Origin: Rhizobium rhizogenes
Lineage (GTDB): Bacteria > Pseudomonadota > Alphaproteobacteria > Rhizobiales > Rhizobiaceae
DNA length: 64,000 bases
Assembly (NCBI RefSeq): GCF_002005205.3
Contig: NZ_CP019702.2
Location: 558,001 to 622,000 of the forward strand
Direction of reading: 5' to 3'
Part shown: in pieces, positions 18,077 through 27,167 of the stretch
Layout: each line of letters opens with the position of its first letter
Numbering within the stretch: the first letter of the stretch is position 1
Notes under the pieces: generated by a model
The model's database searches: none
The model's input: the letters and a program-made list of their open reading frames with translations, nothing else
Told to the model about the DNA's origin: nothing
Made by a program: the position numbers and the translations under genes

Positions 18077-18778
18077 TCAGAACACGTTCCGGTGCACATC
18101 CGTCATCGCGCGACGCAGATCATCGACAGCGGACGCCGTCTGCCCCGGCCGGTCGTCCAGCGCCGGCGGCATTTTCCAGCCGGGGTCTATGCCTTCCATA
18201 TTGGGCAGTTCATGGGCGATGCCCTTGTGGCAATCGATACAGGTGGCCTTGCCCGTCAGCAGGTATTTCGAATGGATATCGGCGGCGCGCTGCGTCTGTT
18301 TGGTAAAGTCCATGGCGGCGGAGGAATGGCAGTTGCGGCATTCCAGGCTGTCATTGGCCTTCAGGCGCGACCATTCGTGCTGGGCAAGTTCCAGCCGCTT
18401 GTCGAGGAACTTCTTGCGGGTGTCGATGGTGCCGAAAATCTTGCCCCAGACCTCCTTGGAGGCCTGCATCTTGCGGGCGATCTTGTCCGTCCATTCATGC
18501 GGCACATGGCAGTCCGGACAGGAGGCGCGCACGCCGGAACGGTTGGAGAAATGCACCGTCCGGGTCAGTTCCTCATAAACATTGGCACGCATCTCGTGGC
18601 AGGAAATGCAGAAGGCTTCCTTGTTGGTCATTTCAAGCGCGGTGTTGAAGGCGCCCCAGAACATGACCCCGCCGACAAAACCGCCAAGCGTCAGGAAAGC
18701 GAGGCTGAGCGTGCCCGCCGGTGTCGTCAGGACCGCCCAGAGCCAGGCGAGAAGTTTTTTCACACGGGCGATCATCAT
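18077..18778 (-). CDS. napC: Periplasmic nitrate reductase, tetraheme cytochrome NapC
   Basis: 233 residues of the NapC/NirT family: one N-terminal membrane anchor (about 18-42) and four CXXCH heme motifs (CISCH, CPDCH, CRNCH, CIDCH). It takes electrons from ubiquinol and passes them to NapB/NapA. Last gene of napEFDABC; its ATG overlaps the napB stop in ATGA. Length and heme spacing are those of complete NapC. The C-terminal extension after CIDCH is typical of proteobacterial NapC. Confidence 0.96.
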   Translation of the reverse strand: MMIARVKKLLAWLWAVLTTPAGTLSLAFLTLGGFVGGVMFWGAFNTALEMTNKEAFCISCHEMRANVYEELTRTVHFSNRSGVRASCPDCHVPHEWTDKIARKMQASKEVWGKIFGTIDTRKKFLDKRLELAQHEWSRLKANDSLECRNCHSSAAMDFTKQTQRAADIHSKYLLTGKATCIDCHKGIAHELPNMEGIDPGWKMPPALDDRPGQTASAVDDLRRAMTDVHRNVF

Positions 18779-19239
18779 TCGCTACCCGCCGGTTTCACGC
18801 CCATCGTGCTCATGTCCTCAAACGTGTTGGGCACGAGCGGCCGCGTATCGGCCTGCGGCACATGGCAGGCGGTGCAGAAATAACGGCGCGGCGAAACATC
18901 CGCCAGCATCTGGCCTTCCCGCGTCATATAGTGGGTGACGCTGATCATCGGTGCGCCGGAATCCTGCGTGAATTCGCGCTTGTGACAGGACAGACAGCGG
19001 TTGGTATTGACCGACAGCTGGTAGCCGTCGATCGAATGCGGAATGACCGGCGGCTGCTCCGGATAGGCGCGCATGCGCCTGAAATCGTCGACCACCCATT
19101 TCGGCAGGGGTTTCGCCGGCTCGGTCTGCATGGCGTCGCCACGCGGGCCTGACAATTCCGGCACCATCTGTGCAACGGCCCCCGTCGCCAGAGCCACGAC
19201 CAGAAGAGTGGCGGCGATCCATCCGTGTTTCCCGATCAT
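18775..19239 (-). CDS. napB: Periplasmic nitrate reductase, diheme cytochrome subunit NapB
   Basis: 154 residues from ATG 19239, chosen because it forms an ATGA overlap with the napA stop just as napC does with napB; an in-frame ATG at 19266 would add nine residues. N-terminal signal peptide (about 1-24, ending AVAQ), then [20 protein letters not shown] and [21 protein letters not shown], the two heme sites of NapB. Forms the NapAB complex in the periplasm and feeds electrons from NapC to NapA. Confidence 0.95.
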   Translation of the reverse strand: MIGKHGWIAATLLVVALATGAVAQMVPELSGPRGDAMQTEPAKPLPKWVVDDFRRMRAYPEQPPVIPHSIDGYQLSVNTNRCLSCHKREFTQDSGAPMISVTHYMTREGQMLADVSPRRYFCTACHVPQADTRPLVPNTFEDMSTMGVKPAGSE

Positions 19240-21740
19240 GCGACTGGCTCTATCTTGACTGCGCATTTCTTGAAATCCGTCTGCTTGGAGATGGGATCGG
19301 TTGCGTCGAGCGTGACCTTGTTGATGAGCTGGCTGGCGTCGAACCAGGGAACGAAGATGACGCCGGGCGGCATGCGGTTACGGCCGCGCGTTTCCACGCG
19401 GGAGCGGATTTCGCCACGACGCGAGACGATGCGGATTTCCGCGCCCTGGTTGAGCCCGCGCTTGCGCGCATCGTCGGCATTCATGAAGCAGCGGGCGCCG
19501 GGAAAGGCCTTGTAGAGTTCCGGCACACGCATGGTCATGGAGCCGGAATGCCAGTGCTCGAGCACGCGGCCCGTCACCAGCCAGGTATCGAATTCCGCAT
19601 CCGGGGATTCCGCCGGCGGCTCGTAAGGCACGGCGATGATGACCGCCTTGCCGTCCTTGTTGCCGTAGAACTTCACGCCTTCACCCGGCTTGACGTAGGG
19701 ATCGTAACCCTCGCGATAACGCCACAGCGTTTCCTTGCCGTCGACAACCGGCCAGCGCATGCCGCGCACCTCGTGGTAGGCATCGTAAGGCGCCAGATCG
19801 TGGCCGTGGCCGCGCCCGAAGGCGGCATATTCCTCGAACAGACCCTTCTGCAGATAGAAACCGAAATCCTTGGATTCCTGGTTCTGGTAATCCGCATTGA
19901 TTTCGCTCAGCGGGAACTTGCCGACATCGCTGTCCTTGTAGAGCACCTCGTAAAGCGTCTTGCCGCGATAGGCGGGGTTGGCGTCGAGTATCTCCGCCGG
20001 CCACACCTCGTCGGTGGTGAAACGCTTTGAGAATTCCACCAGCTGCCAGAGGTCGGAACGCGCCTCGCCTGAGGCTTCGACAAGCTGGTGCCAGACATGG
20101 GTGCGCCGCTCGGCATTGCCATAGGCCCCCTCCTTCTCCACCCACATGGCGGCGGGCAGGATGAGGTCGGCGCTCATGGCCGTGATGGTCGGATAGGCGT
20201 CCGAAACAACGATGAAGTTTTCCGGGTTGCGATAGCCCTGATAGGTCTCGTTCTTGGTGTTGGGACCGGCCTGAACGTTGTTGTTGACCTGCACCCAATA
20301 GAAATTCAGCTTGCCGTCATGCAGCATGCGGTCCTGCTGCACGGCGTGGTAACCCGGCTTTTCCGGGATGATGCCGTGCGGAATGCGCCAGATTTCCTCG
20401 GCATGTTTGCGGTGTTCCGGGTTTGTCACCGTCATATCCGCCGGCAGGCGATGGGCGAAGGTGCCCACCTCGCGCGCCGTGCCGCAGGCCGAGGGCTGGC
20501 CGGTGAGCGAGAACGGGCTGTTGCCCGGCTCGGAAATCTTTCCGGTCAGAAGATGGATATTGTAGACCATCTGGTTGGCCCAGACGCCGCGCACATGCTG
20601 GTTGAACCCCATGGTCCACAGCGACATGACCTTGCGGTTCGGGTCGGCATAAAGCTCGGCCAGTTCCTCAAGGAAGCCGGCCTCCACGCCGGTCATGGCG
20701 GCGGTCTTTTCCAGCGTATAGTCCGATACGAAAGCCTTGAAGGTCTCGAAATCGATCGCTTCGGTCTTGGTCGGATCGGCGGAATTGGCGGCATTCACCT
20801 CCGCCGGATTGTCGGGACGCAGGCCATAACCGATATCGGTGACGCCGCGCACGAATTTCGTATGGTTCTTCACGAAGTCTTCGTTGACGCGCCCGGTCTT
20901 GATGATGTGGTTGGCGATATAGTTGAGGATCGCGAGATCCGTGCCCGGTTTGAAAACCATCGGGATATCGGCGAGATCCATGCTGCGATGCGTGAAGGTC
21001 GAAAGCACCGCCACCTTCACATGGTCGAAACCCAGACGCCGGTCGGCGATGCGGGTCCAAAGGATGGGGTGCATTTCCGCCATGTTCGAGCCCCAGAGCA
21101 CGAAGGCATCGGCATGTTCGAAATCGTCATAGCACCCCATCGGCTCATCCATGCCGAAGGTGCGCATGAAGGCGTAAGCAGCGGACGCCATGCAGTGGCG
21201 GGCATTGGGATCGAGATTGTTGGAGCGGAAGCCGGCGCGCATCAGCTTGGTCGCGGCGTAGCCCTCGAAGATCGTCCATTGCCCCGAGCCGAACATGCCG
21301 ACGGCGGTCGGCCCCTTTTCTTTCAGCACCCGCTTGCACTGCGCGGCCATCACGTCGAAGGCCTCGTCCCAGCTTACCGGCTCGAATTCGCCATCCTTGG
21401 CGTAGACACCGTTTTTCTTGCGCAGCAGCGGGGTTTGCAGGCGGTCCTTGCCATACATGATCTTGGACAGGAAATAGCCCTTGATGCAGTTGAGGCCACG
21501 GTTGACCTCCGCCTGCATGTCACCATGGGTGGCAACCACCTTGCCTTCCTTGACGCCGACCATGACGCCGCAGCCCGTGCCGCAGAAACGACAGGGCGCT
21601 TTGGACCATTTGATCTGCAGGGCGGAAACACCGCCCGGTACCGGCTGGGCGGCGGCCGGCAGCGCAATGCCCGCCGTTGCCGCCGCAATGCCGGCGGCAT
21701 GGGCTTTCAATAGATCACGCCGCGTCAGTTCGCTGCTCAT
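19236..21740 (-). CDS. napA: Periplasmic nitrate reductase catalytic subunit NapA
   Basis: Molybdenum bis-MGD enzyme reducing nitrate to nitrite. 834 residues from ATG 21740, preceded by a strong GAGGAG site; a longer in-frame start at 21791 lies inside napD and lacks one. Tat signal at the N-terminus ([12 protein letters not shown]...LPAAA). [4Fe-4S] cysteines C50, C53, C57 and C85; Mo-ligand Cys183 in [10 protein letters not shown]. The C-terminal MGD domain contains [16 protein letters not shown]. Overlaps napD by 26 bases and napB by four. Confidence 0.97.
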   Translation of the reverse strand: MSSELTRRDLLKAHAAGIAAATAGIALPAAAQPVPGGVSALQIKWSKAPCRFCGTGCGVMVGVKEGKVVATHGDMQAEVNRGLNCIKGYFLSKIMYGKDRLQTPLLRKKNGVYAKDGEFEPVSWDEAFDVMAAQCKRVLKEKGPTAVGMFGSGQWTIFEGYAATKLMRAGFRSNNLDPNARHCMASAAYAFMRTFGMDEPMGCYDDFEHADAFVLWGSNMAEMHPILWTRIADRRLGFDHVKVAVLSTFTHRSMDLADIPMVFKPGTDLAILNYIANHIIKTGRVNEDFVKNHTKFVRGVTDIGYGLRPDNPAEVNAANSADPTKTEAIDFETFKAFVSDYTLEKTAAMTGVEAGFLEELAELYADPNRKVMSLWTMGFNQHVRGVWANQMVYNIHLLTGKISEPGNSPFSLTGQPSACGTAREVGTFAHRLPADMTVTNPEHRKHAEEIWRIPHGIIPEKPGYHAVQQDRMLHDGKLNFYWVQVNNNVQAGPNTKNETYQGYRNPENFIVVSDAYPTITAMSADLILPAAMWVEKEGAYGNAERRTHVWHQLVEASGEARSDLWQLVEFSKRFTTDEVWPAEILDANPAYRGKTLYEVLYKDSDVGKFPLSEINADYQNQESKDFGFYLQKGLFEEYAAFGRGHGHDLAPYDAYHEVRGMRWPVVDGKETLWRYREGYDPYVKPGEGVKFYGNKDGKAVIIAVPYEPPAESPDAEFDTWLVTGRVLEHWHSGSMTMRVPELYKAFPGARCFMNADDARKRGLNQGAEIRIVSRRGEIRSRVETRGRNRMPPGVIFVPWFDASQLINKVTLDATDPISKQTDFKKCAVKIEPVA

Positions 21741-22002
21741 CGCCGCTCGTCTCCTCTGTGTCGACGTGTTCGAAAACCATGTTGGCGGCAATCACACCGT
21801 CGAGTGTCGAAATATAAGTGAGCGTATCGCCCAGCATGCCGGTGCTCGTGCCGTCGATGACGATGACGATCTTGCCGTTGCCCTCGCCATGAACCTCGAC
21901 ATTGTCGAGCGTTGAAAGTGCCGCGAAAACGGCGTCCCGCATCTGCGGCATCACCGCCACCACGGCGCTTGAGACATGATATCGGCCTGTATTTTCAGGC
22001 AT
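21715..22002 (-). CDS. napD: NapA signal-peptide-binding chaperone NapD
   Basis: 95-residue NapD-family protein: [12 protein letters not shown] near the start and [17 protein letters not shown] in the middle are the family core. NapD binds the Tat signal of NapA and holds back export until the cofactor is inserted. It overlaps napF by eight bases and napA by 26, so translation of the three is coupled. The acidic tail [13 protein letters not shown] is an extension within the napA overlap. Confidence 0.93.
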   Translation of the reverse strand: MPENTGRYHVSSAVVAVMPQMRDAVFAALSTLDNVEVHGEGNGKIVIVIDGTSTGMLGDTLTYISTLDGVIAANMVFEHVDTEETSGDEQRTDAA

Positions 22003-22495
22003 ATTGCATCTCCATGGCTATTGCCTTGATCTCGATCACGCCGGCCGGGCAGACGGATATACAGGCCCCGCAGCCGGTGCAGGCATCTTCGACAAGCTGA
22101 GGCACGAAGGGGCCGCCGCGGCGGGGCCGAAACCGGATGGCCTCGGTCGGGCAGGCATCGCGGCACGCCTGACAATCGATATTGCCGAAAGCGAGACACC
22201 CTTTACCGATCGCCATGACATGATCGAAACGCTGCGCCGCAGGGGTCGCAAAAACCGGCTCTGGACAGACTTGCGCACATTTGCCGCAAAAGGTGCATTC
22301 ACCGGCGGAGAAATCCACCGAAGGCAAACCATCCGCCATGGCGATGATGCCGGTCGGACAGGCCTCCGCGCATTTTGCGCAACCGCTGCAGGCGGCGAGG
22401 TCGCTCAACACGACCCCGGGGGGACAGATACGCGTTTCCCGTTTTTGCCCGCCGCGCAGGAAATCGCGCCGGCTGAGAGAGACTTCCATCGTCAT
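21995..22495 (-). CDS. napF: Ferredoxin-type protein NapF
   Basis: 166 residues from ATG 22495 (GAGGG just upstream); the longer open frame to 22621 overlaps napE and is not NapF-like. Starts MTMEVSLSRRDFLRGG, a twin-arginine-like segment found in cytoplasmic NapF. Four cysteine clusters of the ferredoxin type are visible (CSGCAKCAEACP, CTFCGKCAQVCP, CQACRDACP, CTGCGACISVCP). NapF helps mature the NapA iron-sulfur cluster in the cytoplasm. Second gene of the nap operon. Confidence 0.94.
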   Translation of the reverse strand: MTMEVSLSRRDFLRGGQKRETRICPPGVVLSDLAACSGCAKCAEACPTGIIAMADGLPSVDFSAGECTFCGKCAQVCPEPVFATPAAQRFDHVMAIGKGCLAFGNIDCQACRDACPTEAIRFRPRRGGPFVPQLVEDACTGCGACISVCPAGVIEIKAIAMEMQYA

Positions 22496-22502
22496 TTCAC
22501 CC

Positions 22503-22688
22503 TCAATGACCGGGCGGTCCCGGCGGCCCGTAAATGATCTGGAACATCCAGACGATGAAGCCATAGGCCCCGACAAATCCAACCGCCAGAACGGGCCATA
22601 TGCCGAAGGCCAGAACGGCAAACGTCACGAGCTCCCTCGTCCGGCTTGGCTTGTCATCCACGTGTTGAGGCGCGACTATTTTAGGCAT
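22503..22688 (-). CDS. napE: Periplasmic nitrate reductase small membrane protein NapE
   Basis: 61 residues from ATG 22688, preceded by AGGAAA; the open frame runs further upstream but without a site. One long hydrophobic helix (about 24-48), ending YGPPGPPGH. NapE is a small inner-membrane protein of unknown role at the head of many alphaproteobacterial nap operons. Seven bases separate it from napF. Confidence 0.9.
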   Translation of the reverse strand: MPKIVAPQHVDDKPSRTRELVTFAVLAFGIWPVLAVGFVGAYGFIVWMFQIIYGPPGPPGH

Positions 22689-22899
22689 ATTCGCGTTTCC
22701 TGTTCGGTTCGAGACATCATCAGCCAAAAGGCAAAAATATTCAACCACTTGATTTTATTGATTATTTATCAGAACTAACATTCGTCAATATCGCCAGCCT
22801 AAGTCACTGATTTCTTATTGGGCTTTTGCCGAAAAAATAAACAAACAGGGTAAAAACGGGCGAAGGTCGCTGCCGTCACGGCTGCGGAAAGCTGCGCGC
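22689..22899 (-). promoter_or_regulatory. Upstream region of the nap operon
   Basis: 211 bases between napE and the stop of the NnrS-family gene. The part 22730-22800 is AT-rich in an otherwise GC-rich window and is the likely promoter. It contains TTGAT direct repeats (22749 and 22758) and an imperfect TTGAT-N5-ATCAG, but no TTG-N8-CAA site. No gene seen. Confidence 0.5.
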
Positions 22900-24087
22900 T
22901 CATCCGCAGGCTCCCGCCTCGTCGGTGCCCGGCGCCCGCAGGAAGGGCAGAAAGCCCTGCAGCCAGACACCAAAACTCGCTGCCCACACTATTGCACTGA
23001 GACCGTGATGATAAGGCGACAGGATCGCGGCGACATCGAATTCGGGCAGGATACGGGTCAGCCCGGCCGTCACCATCAGGGCGGCGGCGATGTGCGCCTG
23101 CCAGGGCAGGTGCGTCAGATCACGCCCCGTATGCCTGAGACCGGCGATGATGAATACGGCCATGATGGCGCAGCCGAGCGCGCCCACCGACAAGAGATGC
23201 AGGCCTGCGGCGGATGTGATGGAAAAACCGAGCCGCGTCGCCCCGAGCGCCAGAAACCCCGCACCGGCAAAGGCATTGCCGACGCCGAGCAGCAGCACCT
23301 CGGTCCTGAAGGCGGCGCGGCCGATGAACCATTCGGCCAGCCGGTCGAAAAACGCGGCACCGGCCGCAAGCGCCAGCCAGGCGGAAATATCACTCTCCGG
23401 AAGAACAAGCCTGACCGCCATGTAAAGCGTTACCATGGCCCCGGCCATATGCTGGCGGCCGGGATGCGGCCGATAGGGTGTGGTCTCACCGCTCGGATCG
23501 AGTGCCAGGTTGATGACGACCACATTGATGCGCGCCGCCGAAAGCGAAAACAGCACGGTGAATATGCACAACGCCGCCTCCAGACAGCGGGCGGCGAGTT
23601 CCAGATCACCAGCCCACCATGCATAACGCACACCCGCTTCCGAGGCCGTAAACAATAAAAGCCAGACGAGGAATGCCAGATGCTTCCCGGTGCGCCGCAC
23701 CAGCATGGCCCTGCCGATGAGGAGCGAAAGCGCGAGCAGAAACGCCACATCGAAAAAGCCGGCAGGCAGGCTCCACACATCGGCCCCCACGAAACCGATC
23801 AGGCGGCCCGGCAGCCAGAGGACGGCCAGATATAGCAACGTTCTTCCCTGCGCCGGCTTGGTATCCGTCCATTCCGGCACGGCCGAGCCGAGAAACCCGG
23901 CGAGCGCCATGCCATAGGTGCCGAAAATCATCTCATGGGCGTGCCATTGCGACGGCGGAACGGCATCGGCGAAAGGCAGGGCATAACCACCAACGACGAT
24001 CCACAGGAACGGCCAGACCGCACCGTGCAGGGCGGCAAGGGGAAAAAACAGGCGCAGGGCTTCGGAGAGGATCGGCGGCGGTTTCAT
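22900..24087 (-). CDS. NnrS-family heme/copper membrane protein (second copy)
   Basis: 395-residue polytopic membrane protein with about 12 hydrophobic segments and the NnrS signature SQWHAHEMIFGTYGMALAGFL (about 46-67) plus ALGCAIMAVFIIAGLRHTGR (about 300-320). NnrS proteins of denitrifiers contain heme and copper and protect against nitrosative stress. It is the last gene of an operon with a NitT/TauT-type ABC transporter (4-base overlap with the ATPase). It differs clearly from the NnrS encoded at 40005-41237, which has its own NnrR box. Specific role unknown. Confidence 0.85.
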   Translation of the reverse strand: MKPPPILSEALRLFFPLAALHGAVWPFLWIVVGGYALPFADAVPPSQWHAHEMIFGTYGMALAGFLGSAVPEWTDTKPAQGRTLLYLAVLWLPGRLIGFVGADVWSLPAGFFDVAFLLALSLLIGRAMLVRRTGKHLAFLVWLLLFTASEAGVRYAWWAGDLELAARCLEAALCIFTVLFSLSAARINVVVINLALDPSGETTPYRPHPGRQHMAGAMVTLYMAVRLVLPESDISAWLALAAGAAFFDRLAEWFIGRAAFRTEVLLLGVGNAFAGAGFLALGATRLGFSITSAAGLHLLSVGALGCAIMAVFIIAGLRHTGRDLTHLPWQAHIAAALMVTAGLTRILPEFDVAAILSPYHHGLSAIVWAASFGVWLQGFLPFLRAPGTDEAGACG

Positions 24088-24836
24088 CTGCCCCGCTCCT
24101 TTGCCGAAAACAGTTCGGCAAAAGCCGCAGTTTCGGCCAGACGTTCCGCTTCATCGAACACCGCCCGCGCCATGCGATGGCCCGGCGAACCGGCAGGCCT
24201 GTGCGCAGCAATGACGCGGCCGCCGACGCCCGACAAGACGATCAGCCTGTCGGCCACCAGCAGCGCTTCGTGAAGATCATGGGTGACAAGGAGCGTGGAA
24301 AAACCACGCCTTCCGGCAGCGGCCACCAGAAGCTCCTGCAGATGCCTGCGCAGGCCGACATCGACGGCGCTGAAGGGCTCATCCAGAAACAGCATGTCCG
24401 GCTCCACCGCCAGCGCCCGCGCCACCCCGGCGCGCTGGCGCATGCCGCCGGAAAGTTCGACCGGATATTTGCGAAAATCCGTCTCTTCCAGACCCACTTC
24501 CAAGGCGAAGCGTGCCGCAGTCTCACGCCGTTGCCGTTTCGGCATACCGGCCGCCGCAAGGCCGTAGGCGATATTGTCGATCAATGTCATCCATGGCAGC
24601 AGCCGCGGCTCCTGAAACACCAGACCCTGGCGGCGATATCGGCGATGCACCCGGCCGCGAACGGGATCGATGATACCGGCCGCGATCTGCAAAATCGTCG
24701 TCTTGCCGCTGCCGGAAGGGCCAAGCAGCGCCACGGTTTCCCCCGGCGCAATGCCGAGATCGAAATTCTCGAACAGGCTGCGGCCGAGAAAGGCGTGGCC
24801 GACCTGCTCGAAACGGAGGGCGGAATGGTCGCTCAT
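24084..24836 (-). CDS. NitT/TauT-type ABC transporter ATP-binding protein
   Basis: 250 residues from ATG 24836, which forms an ATGA overlap with the permease stop. Walker A GPSGSGKTT (about 42-50), Q-loop FQEPRLLPWMTL, signature LSGGMRQRAG, Walker B MLFLDEPFSAVD and the H-loop VTHDLHEAL are complete. Of the SsuB/TauB/NrtD group. Energises import of an unknown small solute. Overlaps the downstream NnrS-family gene by four bases. Confidence 0.88.
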   Translation of the reverse strand: MSDHSALRFEQVGHAFLGRSLFENFDLGIAPGETVALLGPSGSGKTTILQIAAGIIDPVRGRVHRRYRRQGLVFQEPRLLPWMTLIDNIAYGLAAAGMPKRQRRETAARFALEVGLEETDFRKYPVELSGGMRQRAGVARALAVEPDMLFLDEPFSAVDVGLRRHLQELLVAAAGRRGFSTLLVTHDLHEALLVADRLIVLSGVGGRVIAAHRPAGSPGHRMARAVFDEAERLAETAAFAELFSAKERGR

Positions 24837-25642
24837 CGTTTGACACCCCATGGCAGCCCGGCCGCACGCCAGCGCTCCAGCGCCTCGCGCAGCAGATGCA
24901 GCAGGCCGTAATCGGTCAGCAGCGCAAGGCCGACCGTGATGGTAAGCCAGGCGCTGACCTGCGCGATGTCGAACAGAGCACGTGCGGTGGCCAGTTCGCC
25001 GCCAATGCCGCCGGAATTCGAAAGAAGCTCGGCCATGACGGTCACTTTCCACGCGCTTCCGGCCGTCGTCGTCCAGGCCGGGAAGAGGTAGGAGAGAACA
25101 TGCGGCATGGTGACGGTGCGCAGACGGTAGAACCATCGAGCGCCGAAAGCCTGCGCCATCACCTCCAGCTGACGGTCCCGCTTGGCGACACCTTCCAGCG
25201 CGCCGGCGAAGGAGACCGGCGCCGAGGCGATAACCACGGTCATGACGGCCGTGCCGCCCGACGAGCCGAACCAGATCAGCGCCAGCACGATCCAGCCGAT
25301 GGGCGGCACGCCGAGCAGAACGGTGACAACAGGCTTCATCAGCCGCATGGCCGCAAAGGAATAGCCCGCCAGAAGGCCCGCAACGGTGCCGACGCCAGCG
25401 GCAATGGCAAAACCGGCAAGGGCCCTGACGGCGCTCTGCGACAGGATGAAAAGGAAATCCGGTCGCCTGGCAAGCATCCCGATCGCAGCAAAGGTCTCCC
25501 CCGGCGCGGGCAGGATGAAGGAGCCGTAAATCTCATGCCCGGCCTGCCAGGCGGCGAGAAAACAGAAGATGCCGGAAAGCCCGGCCCAGCCCGCCCAGAG
25601 GTAACGGCCCGTCCAGCCAAGGCTTTCGAGAATGCGGTTCAT
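24833..25642 (-). CDS. NitT/TauT-type ABC transporter permease
   Basis: 269 residues, about six transmembrane helices, with the binding-protein-dependent transport EAA-type loop (EVMAQAFGARWFYRLRTVTMPHVLSYLFPA). Family SsuC/TauC/NrtB. Four-base overlap with the ATPase gene and a five-base gap from the binding-protein gene, so a single transcript is near certain. Inner membrane. Confidence 0.88.
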   Translation of the reverse strand: MNRILESLGWTGRYLWAGWAGLSGIFCFLAAWQAGHEIYGSFILPAPGETFAAIGMLARRPDFLFILSQSAVRALAGFAIAAGVGTVAGLLAGYSFAAMRLMKPVVTVLLGVPPIGWIVLALIWFGSSGGTAVMTVVIASAPVSFAGALEGVAKRDRQLEVMAQAFGARWFYRLRTVTMPHVLSYLFPAWTTTAGSAWKVTVMAELLSNSGGIGGELATARALFDIAQVSAWLTITVGLALLTDYGLLHLLREALERWRAAGLPWGVKR

Positions 25643-25647
25643 GCCTG

Positions 25648-26631
25648 CTACACCAGATAAAATCCGTCATCCGGCCGCCGCCCGCCGATGATGGCCGGCT
25701 CGGCCTTGGCGAGTTCGTCATAAAAAGCCTCGAGATCGCTGCACGCAGCGCTCGCCTTCAGCGCGCACAGATGGCTCGTCGGGAAGGAAGCGGCAATGAT
25801 CTCAGACGGGAAACCCAGCGCGTCGGCGACGGCCGCCGCCGCAGCCTGCGGATCGGCCACGGCACTTGCGAGCGCGGCTTCCATGCCTGTCTGCAAAGCT
25901 TCAATGCCCGCCTTGCCGAGCTTTTCCTGAACCTGCGAGGTCAGGGCGAGACCCGCCTGCGGGATTTCGGCCTTGCCCGCCACCTTTGCCCATTCCTGCT
26001 GGATATCGATGGTGCGGTGAACGGTCATGAAAAACGACTTCGCCTTGATGAGCACGGCGGTCGCGGCCGGTTCGCTGAGCAGCGCCGCGTCCACCCGGCC
26101 CGTCAACAGCAATTGCACGGCTTCCGGCGGCGAGGCGGCATATTCCAGCTTGATGTCGCCGGGCTTCAGGCCGTTTTCGACAACAAGCCGGCGCATCACG
26201 AAATCGGGCATGTCGTTCTTGAACGGCAGAGCGAGCGTCTTGCCGGAAAGGCCTTGCAGGGAGTTCAGCGCCTCGTCTTTCGACACGATATAAAGCAGGC
26301 CCGTTGTCAACACGTTCAACAGCCCGAGACCGAGGCCGCGATTATGCAGATTGGCGGCGCCGTAGCTCGGCATCACCACCGCTCCCATGGAACCGGAGGC
26401 GACGGCGGCGCGCATTTCATCCGGCGTTTTCCAGGCCTTGAAGACGGCCTCCGGCGCGACATCCTTCAGGAACCCGCCCTTGACCGCATGGGCCAGCACG
26501 GCCGACGGCGCGGCAGGAGGGCCATAAAGGGTGAGCGGCGCTTCCGCCTTCAGAATATGCGGTGCGGCAAGTGTCGCGACCGTCAATCCCGAAAGGGCCG
26601 AAAGCGCCTGACGACGGGTGAGATGAGCCAT
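25648..26631 (-). CDS. NitT/TauT-type ABC transporter substrate-binding protein
   Basis: 327 residues from ATG 26631, with AAGGATCAGG upstream; an in-frame extension to 26739 is upstream sequence only. Starts MAHLTRRQALSALSGL with a Tat-like or Sec signal ending at about residue 29 (HILKAEA). The body is a periplasmic binding fold of the SsuA/THI5-like type (VMPSYGAANLHNRGLGLGLLNV, GLSGKTLALPF, DAALLSEPAATAVLIK). Ligand unknown. The place between nap and ubi genes, an NnrS-family partner and a Crp/Fnr-type box 120 bases upstream suggest a role in anaerobic nitrogen-oxide metabolism; nitrate, a metal complex or a pyrimidine are all possible. Confidence 0.85.
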   Translation of the reverse strand: MAHLTRRQALSALSGLTVATLAAPHILKAEAPLTLYGPPAAPSAVLAHAVKGGFLKDVAPEAVFKAWKTPDEMRAAVASGSMGAVVMPSYGAANLHNRGLGLGLLNVLTTGLLYIVSKDEALNSLQGLSGKTLALPFKNDMPDFVMRRLVVENGLKPGDIKLEYAASPPEAVQLLLTGRVDAALLSEPAATAVLIKAKSFFMTVHRTIDIQQEWAKVAGKAEIPQAGLALTSQVQEKLGKAGIEALQTGMEAALASAVADPQAAAAAVADALGFPSEIIAASFPTSHLCALKASAACSDLEAFYDELAKAEPAIIGGRRPDDGFYLV

Positions 26632-26750
26632 GGTCCTGATCCTTGTTCGCGCCGGAAGCGCCATGATGCGCGTGACGCCCGCTGAAGGCCGACCTTCCGG
26701 CCACAGGCACGTCACCCATCTGGAAATGACATTTTGCAAGCGCCCAATCT

Positions 26751-26764
26751 TTGCGCAGGATCAA
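26751..26764 (-). promoter_or_regulatory. Crp/Fnr-type (NnrR-like) box before the ABC-nnrS operon
   Basis: TTGCGCAGGATCAA: half-sites TTGCG and ATCAA with four bases between (TTG-N8-CAA). It is centred about 126 bases from the substrate-binding-protein ATG on the minus strand and lies just beyond the stop of the small gene at 26784. Confidence 0.55.
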
Positions 26765-26783
26765 ACAGCGCCGGAAACCACGC

Positions 26784-27167
26784 CTATTCGCCTGTCTTAA
26801 GCGACAGGGCTTCGCGCAGGATGCGCGCGCCCTCCTGGGCGGCGGCGGCGATGTCGAGAAACATCAGGCTTGCGGTTTCGACCACACCTTCATCCACCGT
26901 GTCGTCTTCGGCGAAATCACAGAGCATCTCGGTCAAAAGCGCGATCTTGCGCCGCTCCTCGCGGGCGGCGGCCAGAAGCTTGACGATATTGCGCTGGCGC
27001 TCGAAATCCTCGAGTTCACGCAGCGCCTCATGCACCCTGTCGCGGCAGCCGCAATCAAGCGCACTCTGCAAGACAATGTCGCGCACCAGATGGATTGCCG
27101 CCGCGATATCCGCTCCGCCAGGTGCCACCGCGGACAGCATTTGCTCACTTTGCCCGTTCGTCGTCAT
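26784..27167 (-). CDS. Unknown 127-residue protein, coupled to ubiV
   Basis: Not recognised. The ATG at 27167 forms an ATGA overlap with the ubiV stop, so it is the fourth gene of the ubiT-ubiU-ubiV operon. The protein is predicted almost wholly helical, with no signal peptide or membrane span. It has a CGC pair (about residues 36-38), a charged amphipathic middle (RDRVHEALRELEDFERQRNIVKLL, ERRKIALLTEML) and an acidic segment DFAEDDTVDEGVVE. Could be an accessory or regulatory subunit for the quinone hydroxylation proteins, or an unrelated redox protein. Function unknown. Confidence 0.75.
   Translation of the reverse strand: MTTNGQSEQMLSAVAPGGADIAAAIHLVRDIVLQSALDCGCRDRVHEALRELEDFERQRNIVKLLAAAREERRKIALLTEMLCDFAEDDTVDEGVVETASLMFLDIAAAAQEGARILREALSLKTGE

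Noticed and set aside
22758..22772. FNR-like site TTGAT-TATTT-ATCAG before napE
   Set aside because: Spacing is five rather than four bases and the last base is wrong; no TTG-N8-CAA is present in the region, so nap was left without a box.
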